The translations under genes and the position numbers were made by a program. A model generated the notes under the pieces. That model made no database searches and was not told where the DNA came from. It saw only the letters and a program-made list of their open reading frames with translations. A DNA stretch of 64,000 nt, from assembly GCF_026230105.1 (NCBI RefSeq), contig NC_079482.1, forward strand, positions 12,400,001-12,464,000, written 5' to 3'. Origin of the DNA: Diorhabda sublineata (lineage: Eukaryota; Arthropoda; Insecta; Coleoptera; Chrysomelidae). Shown here piece after piece: positions 59,125 through 64,000 of the stretch (position 1 is its first letter; the number at the start of each line of letters is the position of its first letter).

Positions 59125-60490
59125 GCTCGGGCAGAAGAAGAAAACCAATAAAATCAAGTACATCAAGCACAAACATAGACATACAAATAACCAGCACACC
59201 ACTAACTGCTAGCTCGACCTCAACAATTATAAACAATCAAACAGGAGCCAATCTATCATACATTGCTTCTTCCAATCCTGAACATTACACCCAATTCATA
59301 AGAGATAACAGACACAATGAATACAAAACGTACCCTATCAGACATCACCACTACGACTTCACCTACACTATAAGAAAGGAACATTTCATAAATTAAATGA
59401 ACAAATAATCAAAAGCCAAAAAAGTAATAGATAACAAAACAGATACACAAAAAAGTACTTACAACAAATTAATGGAGTCAGCCATTATTTGAAAAAGAAA
59501 ATCAATTTTTCAATATCGCAATAGGACCAAAAGACCCATTAAGTATATCAAAAAACATGTTCTTTCAAACATATATCTTTATGATTGAAAATGGAGAGAA
59601 TTAGTCCAAGGAATATAGAAAAAATCATGAGACAACTAAACTTACACCCATCATCGCATAAGAAATTGAACAATACTCTGAAATGTAAATCGAATAATCT
59701 CAGGAGTAATGTGAAGACTGAATCAATTGTGCAGTGGGATCTCAAAGAATTCTACGAAAGATTCGAAATGCTTAAAAACCTACTGTTTGTACAAAAACAG
59801 AACATATAATGGAAAAGCAATTGGAGGCCTAGCAATATACGTCCACAATAAAAAATAGCACATAACAAATTAATTTAGCTGTAGATAATATCGAGCTAAT
59901 AACCATAGCAGTAGTTATACCGCAAAGAATATTTATATCCTCCCTATAAATACCTCCAGACCAAAGTGTTGATATGTCAGAACTAGTTCTAAAAACTATT
60001 CCAAGTCCTCGACTATTGTTATGTGACTTTGATGCTCACAATTCTCTATGGGGATCAAACCATACATACAGGAACCAACCCAGTCATAGATATCACTTTG
60101 TGAGAACCAGTTCTAGCCGTCATATTATTTCGGGATATACCATATTTTATTTGGAAGCGATCATTTTTCATAAAGATTGCATATTTTATGGTTTACCAAA
60201 CCCAAAATAGACTTAAACGGAATAACGCAACAGAAAATTTAATTGAATATAAAAAATAGAGAGTTGAAGCAATATATATATTATGTAAAAGAGTAGACAA
60301 GAACTATGGACTAAATTAGTATTTACAACAACATCCTAACACCATCATCCTTAGTCTGGCGGAACATTCGGAAAACGTTTGGAAATGTGAATAATAACCT
60401 AATCACAAAACTAAGTGAAATAACAGAAACATTAGCCTTAAAATCTGAAAATAATGTAAGCAAGAGGAAAAAGAAGGTGCTAAATGTTCT
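59125..60490 (+). mobile_element. Jockey-type LINE, ORF1 tail and 5' part of ORF2
   Basis: The forward strand is A-rich. From 59131 an ORF1-like reading is rich in serine, threonine and asparagine (ITSTPLTASSTSTIINNQTG), with no visible zinc knuckle. The ORF2 start is near 59720 (SIVQWDLKEFYERFEMLKNL; Jockey pattern 'SILQWNINGFYxxxxELKLLL'). It continues with GKAIGGLAIYVHNK (about 59812-59850), VDNIELITIAVVIPQRIFIS, IPPDQSVDMSELVLKTIPSP, then LLLCDFDAHNSLWGSNHTYR (about 60014-60070). After 60300 comes TPSSLVWRNIRKTFGN and NLITKLSEITETL (family 'TPxxxVWxKIRxxxG', 'NxLITxxxEIAETLA'). The rest of ORF2, including the reverse transcriptase, is missing. Stops and shifts are many. Confidence 0.8.
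59881..60085 (+). pseudogene. Jockey EEP endonuclease segment
   Basis: The frame from about 59881 reads VDNIELITIAVVIPQ, RIFISSL, a stop, then IPPDQSVDMSELVLKTIPSP and RLLLCDFDAHNSLWGSNHTY. In Jockey endonucleases the sequence is 'LEAVAVRVxLPQxITICSxYIPPDQxLxxSELxxLIxQLPSPFLLLGDFNAHNPLWGSxHT'. The catalytic-region block usually written GDFNAH is CDFDAH here, so the conserved asparagine is aspartate and the glycine is cysteine. One stop lies within the segment. The same block reappears, intact as CGDFNA, in the R1-clade element at 63020, which is a different family. Confidence 0.85.
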
Positions 60491-61640
60491 TATTATATAA
60501 TAACATCAAAATATACACGCTTTTATTTATAAAATTGGGACTATGAAAAAAACGGGAACAATCAATAATTAAGGTGTAAAATTTTCTTGTTAAAAATGTA
60601 TAATTATGAATTTATAAAGTGTTATATTTCATATTAGACTTAGTTTATTTGTAACTTTCTAGTTCATTTTATCCATTTACAACTAATAAGCTTATTTTTA
60701 AAAAAGGTTTTTTTCTTGAATTTCATTTTCAACTTTTTAGTATTTTTCTTTACTATTTTTGCAAATCATTGCTTCTTGTGGACATCGCTTCCATTAGCAA
60801 TCTTATCCTGTCGTTTCAATTTCGCCTTCTCCCTTTGTATAGCCGTTAGCGATATGAAATGTTTATACACCATCATGCCATTCAGCCCTTGGCACATGCT
60901 CCCCTTGGTATTGGGTCTTCCATCTAATGAATCAGACATAATCCACATTCATAACAAACAGAACCAAATCTTTTTCCCAAATTTGTTGGAGTTGCATATT
61001 CACGCCAACCAAGATACTCGTCAAGTCGAATCAAACAAGCCCAAATTATGGCTATTCCCCACCATCAGACCCTGTTTACCATCTAGTAACAAAGAGACCA
61101 GGGAGTGGATCAAATTTACCTTGCAAGATTTCAATATACACAGCTAGACAGGTAAAACTAAATAAAAGCTTATGAAATAAAACTCTTCATATGTACAAGT
61201 GAGTGGGATATCTTTACTACTCTTGCTGGTAGCAAAGCTGGATTAGTTGCAAAATTTGTAATTTTTTTATCATCTATAAAAATAGTAGAAAACCGATAAA
61301 ATATTGTATAAACATTTGTTGATATAATTTGAAATGAAATAGATATTAAATAATTTCATTCATCAATAAAATGAATAAATAATAATCATATCATATCAAT
61401 CATATAATAAATAAAACTTTTAAAATTTGGTACGAACTTCTCTGATGTCTATCTCTATTCACCCGTTTTTAGTTTGCATTGTTCTATAGTGCCAATCTAG
61501 GATACTCGAGTTACATTTATTTCATTAATGTCTCTATTATGCTGGATTTGACGTATAGATTTTCTTATTCGTACAATTCATTTTCAATTCTTACATAAAT
61601 AACTGCGAAGAAACATAAATTTTGACATTGGAACACTACA
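60490..61640. other. Spacer with an unassigned 143-codon ORF
   Basis: The forward frame 60716-61147 has 143 codons without a stop, begins with a hydrophobic N-terminus that could act as a signal anchor, and continues with a polar C-terminal half. It has no domain I recognise. The reverse strand in the same place gives a 60-codon, basic and helix-rich frame (60766-60948). Base composition from about 60750 to 61140 is less AT-rich than either side, so this may be a degraded gene or element in one direction, but I cannot say which. Confidence 0.35.
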
Positions 61641-61880
61641 AGGTTTTTCGGAAACTATAATCCTGGTTCCAGATCCAGAACGAGCTTTTATCACGTCACG
61701 TTTAATTTTCAGTGGAAAATTCAAATTTAAAACTTTATTTATACAACCCTATGATCTTCATTCTGGTCTAGCAGAGAAGGAAAGATCCTAGCATATGACT
61801 CGGATCCGATTAACTCGATCAGTTTCCGAACAACAGTGAACGTGATATGGATTAGTTTCCGAACTTTTAGATCATGACAT
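61640..61880 (-). repeat. Dispersed repeat R1, copy 4
   Basis: In reverse complement the copy begins 'catgatctaaaagttcggaa' and continues 'actaatccatatcacgttca', 'ctgttgttcggaaactgatc'. The paired motif GTTCGGAAACT(A/G)ATC occurs twice about 40 bp apart in the same direction. It extends to 'aggatctttccttctct' (compare 'aagatcctttctactct' in copy 1) and to a further 'ttcggaaactataatcctgg' string at 61650. This is the best preserved copy. Confidence 0.65.
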
Positions 61881-61884
61881 TAAT

Positions 61885-62398
61885 TTCCAATTTATCATCA
61901 TAACTCAATGGAATATGAACCTTACTAGGCGCTGAATTCAATAATGATTAGTTTCGAGAACACAACAGTGAGAAATTAAGAGCATGTTATAAGCAATCTA
62001 CTAGTATATTTTTCCCAAAAGTATCATTCTAATATAATTCCAAATTTTATTGCTCAAAATGTCCACTTTCGTATTGCATCACAAACAAAACACAATAATG
62101 TAGGTGTAGGAACATAAAGTAGTCTATGTTTTAAGGTGTACGGATTATGCCCCTGTTGGTTATATGCCCACACCCCGTAATTTCTACTTGCTTGCGCTAC
62201 AGACTATCAGATGACATAACAAGTATTAACCGATACCATTTGAGGCAATTAAAGTGTGTTCCTTTGCGATTATAATAGTTTTTATGAGATTACTTAAGAA
62301 TTAGTTTATAAATTAGAGGAAATTTTACTATACTACAAGGTTGTTAATATTAATATGCCAATGACTAAATTAAATATGTGCAATTGGCTTATTATCGT

Positions 62399-62400
<2 letters not shown>
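61885..62400. other. AT-rich spacer up to the TA array
   Basis: No gene or repeat is recognised between the R1 repeat copy and the (TA)n array. The sequence directly before the array shows no zinc-knuckle reading, so it is not the missing 5' part of the R1-clade element. Confidence 0.5.

Positions 62401-62401
<1 letters not shown>

Positions 62402-62471
<70 letters not shown>
62402..62471. repeat. (TA)n array at the 5' junction of an R1-clade LINE
   Basis: An uninterrupted (TA)n array of about 70 bp. Its 3' end joins the ORF1 coding sequence of the LINE directly, in the middle of a zinc-knuckle region. Confidence 0.95.
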
Positions 62472-62472
<1 letters not shown>

Positions 62473-62473
<1 letters not shown>

Positions 62474-62655
62474 TCTGCAAGAGCCCTGATAGAACACGAC
62501 TGTGCATACAATGTGGGGGAGATAACCACCGGAAAAAAGACTGCACGAAAGAAACTCACTGCGTACTATGCAACATCCCCGGTCATAGGCCACTTTCCCT
62601 AAAGTGCCCTTTATATAGAGGAGAGATAAAAAGGCTGCGAACAAACCGCCAATAA
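62473..62655 (+). pseudogene. R1-clade ORF1 (gag-like) C-terminus, zinc knuckles
   Basis: The 60-residue frame reads FCKSPDRTRL, then CIQCGGDNHRKKDC (a C-x2-C-x4-H-x4-C knuckle), then CVLCNIPGHRPLSLKC (C-x2-C-x4-H-x6-C), ending RLRTNRQ. ORF1 proteins of R1- and Jockey-type elements bind the element's RNA through two or three such knuckles near the C-terminus. The leading cysteine (FCKSPDRT) is the last residue of a further upstream knuckle, so the TA junction cuts inside the first of three. The stop codon is one base before the ORF2 ATG, a spacing that suggests translational coupling (TAAAATG). The N-terminal 80% of the protein is missing. Confidence 0.85.
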
Positions 62656-62656
62656 A

Positions 62657-63306
62657 ATGTTCAAACTAGTTCAAATTAACCTAGGTAGGCGTATTCCAGC
62701 ACATGACTTACTGCGACAAACAACAGCTACAAATGAAATAGACATTGCAATCATAAGCGAACCAAACAAGAATTTAGCTAAAAAGAGCGGCTGGTACACA
62801 GATATCAATATAGATGCAGCAATTTGCTTACCAGCAAGCAAGCACATATCGATACAAGGTTGGGGACAGGGAAATGGATTTGTCTGGATTGACTGCATCA
62901 AAATCACTATATTTATAGCTGTTATATGTCGCCAAATATAAGGCTCGAAGAGTTCCAACATTTACTGAATGAACTGAAAAATAGTATGGCTACACGGAAA
63001 AATAAGTACCTGGTTTGCGGGGACTTCAACGCGAAATCAATGATGTGGAGCTTAACAACAAATGATTCTAGAGGCGATATTCTTTCTGAATGGGCCTCAG
63101 AACTAAACTTAATTTCACTGAACACCGGATGTGAACCTACCTTCCGTAGAGGCCAAAGCTCATCCATTATCGATATAACATTCGCGGCAACCAATATAGC
63201 GCCTTTAGTAACGAACTGGAGAGTGTCTGAAGAGGAAAATCTTACAGACCACAATTACATTTATTTTGATATAGCTATTAAGAAAGATAGCGTAAGAACG
63301 AAGTGA
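62657..63306 (+). pseudogene. R1-clade ORF2: EEP endonuclease, one frameshift
   Basis: Starts MFKLVQINLGRRIPAHDLLR, continues EIDIAIISEPNK (catalytic glutamate in SEPN), GWYTDINIDAAICL and GNGFVWIDCIKI. Near 62910 the frame shifts, and the second frame takes over at YSCYMSPNIRLEEFQ. This gives KYLVCGDFNAKSMMWS (GDFN box), NDSRGDILSEWASELNLISL, NTGCEPTFRRGQSSSIIDIT and SEEENLTDHNYIYFDI (final SDH box, TDH here). This is the complete order of the R1-type EEP, which nicks the DNA target. Both open frames (62657-62941 and 62926-63306) belong together. Key residues are present in all four boxes, so only the one-base shift seems to disable it. The R1 clade contains several target-specific families. 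Confidence 0.9.
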
Positions 63307-64000
63307 AGAGCCGCGGCTGGAGGGTGGATACGACACAAGTGGATTACTTCATAAATGAACTGCGAAGCAAATTACCATCAAGAGAACAAACTTTAAAGCC
63401 AGAGAGATTAATTGAGAACATCAGCCATGCATGTGATAATACATTCCAACGAAAGGGTATTCCAAGTGACAGGAAAAAACCAGCTTACTGGTGGTCAGCG
63501 GAAATCGCCGAGACTCGGAAAAAATGCCTTACACGGAAGAGAAATATGACAAGGCTCCATAAAAAACCTAATATATCGCAAGAACAAAAAGATACATCCC
63601 GGCAAGCCTACAAAGAAGAAAGAGCGCGGCTAAAGAATGCCATCCTAAGAGCAAAACAGGTTAAATGGAAAAGGGTCATTGAAGAAGTTGAAGAAGACCC
63701 ATGGGGACTGGGATACAAGATAGTGATGAATAAACTGAGCTTGAGATCACCTCCTGCGTTGTCAGAAGAACTCATGCTTGACGAAGCTAAGAAGCTGTTC
63801 CCACAACACCAGAAAACTAAGTGGAGTACCACTGAGGTACGAGACATTATTCCACTATTCTCGGCAGAAGAGCTGGATCGAGCTTCAACAGGATCAAATT
63901 AAAAAAGGCTGCAGGACCCGACCATATACCACCGGAGATAATTAGATGTGTCGCACAAAGACTTTCACCAATCTGTCTGAATGTAATGAACCAGCTAATC
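63303..64000 (+). pseudogene. R1-clade ORF2: linker and start of reverse transcriptase
   Basis: After a second frame change at 63303 the 199-codon frame covers the EEP-RT linker: MKSRGWRVDTTQVDYFINEL, then KKPAYWWSAEIAETRKKCLT (R1 pattern 'KxxxYWWNxEIAxLRxxC'), RQAYKEERARLKNAILRAKQ and WKRVIEEVEEDPWGLGYKIV. It ends near 63902 at a third shift, after SAEELDRAST. In the next frame LKKAAGPDHIPPEIIRCVAQ begins the reverse transcriptase ('KAPGPDGIPNEVLK'). The rest is beyond the window. Length and order agree with R1-type ORF2. Confidence 0.9.

Larger units (their letters stand above)
62471..64000 (+). mobile_element. R1-clade non-LTR retrotransposon, 5'-truncated
   Basis: From the junction the element shows the end of ORF1 with CCHC zinc knuckles, an ORF2 start one base after the ORF1 stop, an apurinic-type endonuclease (EEP), a linker, and the start of the reverse transcriptase (about 63905 on: KAAGPDHIPPEIIRCVAQRL) at the window edge. 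This is the R1 order. It is the least damaged element of the window: three frameshifts break an otherwise nearly continuous coding sequence, and base composition is less AT-rich than in the flanks. The 5' end begins abruptly inside ORF1 at a (TA)n array, which fits 5' truncation on insertion into TA-rich DNA. The RNase H, 3' UTR and downstream target lie outside the window. Confidence 0.85.

Noticed and set aside
1..64000. CRISPR arrays, operons, bacterial ribosome-binding sites or phage genes
   Set aside because: No repeat-spacer pattern was seen, and all recognisable coding remnants are eukaryotic transposable elements.
1..64000. tRNA or rRNA genes
   Set aside because: No A-box/B-box pair with a plausible cloverleaf and no rRNA core motif was noticed by eye. 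A dedicated covariance-model search could still find a decayed tRNA-derived SINE.

Overview
This window looks like a stretch of an insect nuclear genome, strongly AT-rich and packed with old transposable elements. The evidence is the mix of DD34D mariner, Tc1-like, DUF4817-type mariner, PIF/Harbinger and hAT DNA transposons with Jockey/CR1-, R1- and RTE-type non-LTR retrotransposons, set in long AT-rich spacer with (TA)n arrays. I see no convincing host protein-coding gene, rRNA, tRNA or CRISPR array. A beetle or similar insect would fit, but the sequence alone does not fix the order. The region reads as intergenic or intronic.

1-20 kb: a composite inverted (foldback-like) DUF4817-type mariner at 1.7-3.2 kb, a mariner scrap at 5.7 kb, a palindrome-flanked TA array at 6.1 kb, an inverted-repeat MITE candidate at 10.8 kb, a reverse-strand mariner relic at 13.5-14.0 kb and a 1.6 kb Tc1-like element (14.88-16.47 kb) with TA-flanked terminal inverted repeats and an open 163-codon transposase C-terminus. 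A TA array and a probable RTE tail lie at 18.7-19.2 kb.

20-40 kb: a mariner with well preserved inverted repeats (20.63-21.48 kb), a DUF4817-type relic (22.5 kb), a LINE RNase H fragment (24.2 kb), a long spacer with a few dispersed repeats, a Tc1-like element with roughly 85-bp inverted repeats (34.97-36.03 kb), the 5' part of a reverse-strand RTE-type LINE (36.3-37.2 kb), a hAT dimerisation-domain relic, a LINE C-terminus, and a 782-bp Harbinger deletion derivative with a TTA target duplication.

40-64 kb: two copies of one reverse-strand Jockey/CR1-like LINE (41.3-42.9 and 47.9-49.9 kb), a Jockey scrap beside a 19-bp tandem repeat, a hAT pseudogene of the GTF2IRD2/ZBED5 lineage (45.6-46.4 kb), an R1-like reverse transcriptase relic (50.2-51.1 kb), further transposase and LINE relics, a forward Jockey LINE (59.1-60.5 kb), and the least decayed element of the window: an R1-clade LINE (62.47 kb to the window end) whose 5' end sits directly on a (TA)n array. 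Several short families recur across the window, notably a four-copy repeat carrying paired GTTCGGAAACT-like motifs.

No element appears autonomous here, because each shows stops, frameshifts, truncation or deletion. The most interesting leads are the R1-clade LINE abutting a TA microsatellite, the head-to-head mariner composite, the four-copy GTTCGGAAACT family, and several long near-perfect palindromes that no recognised element explains.
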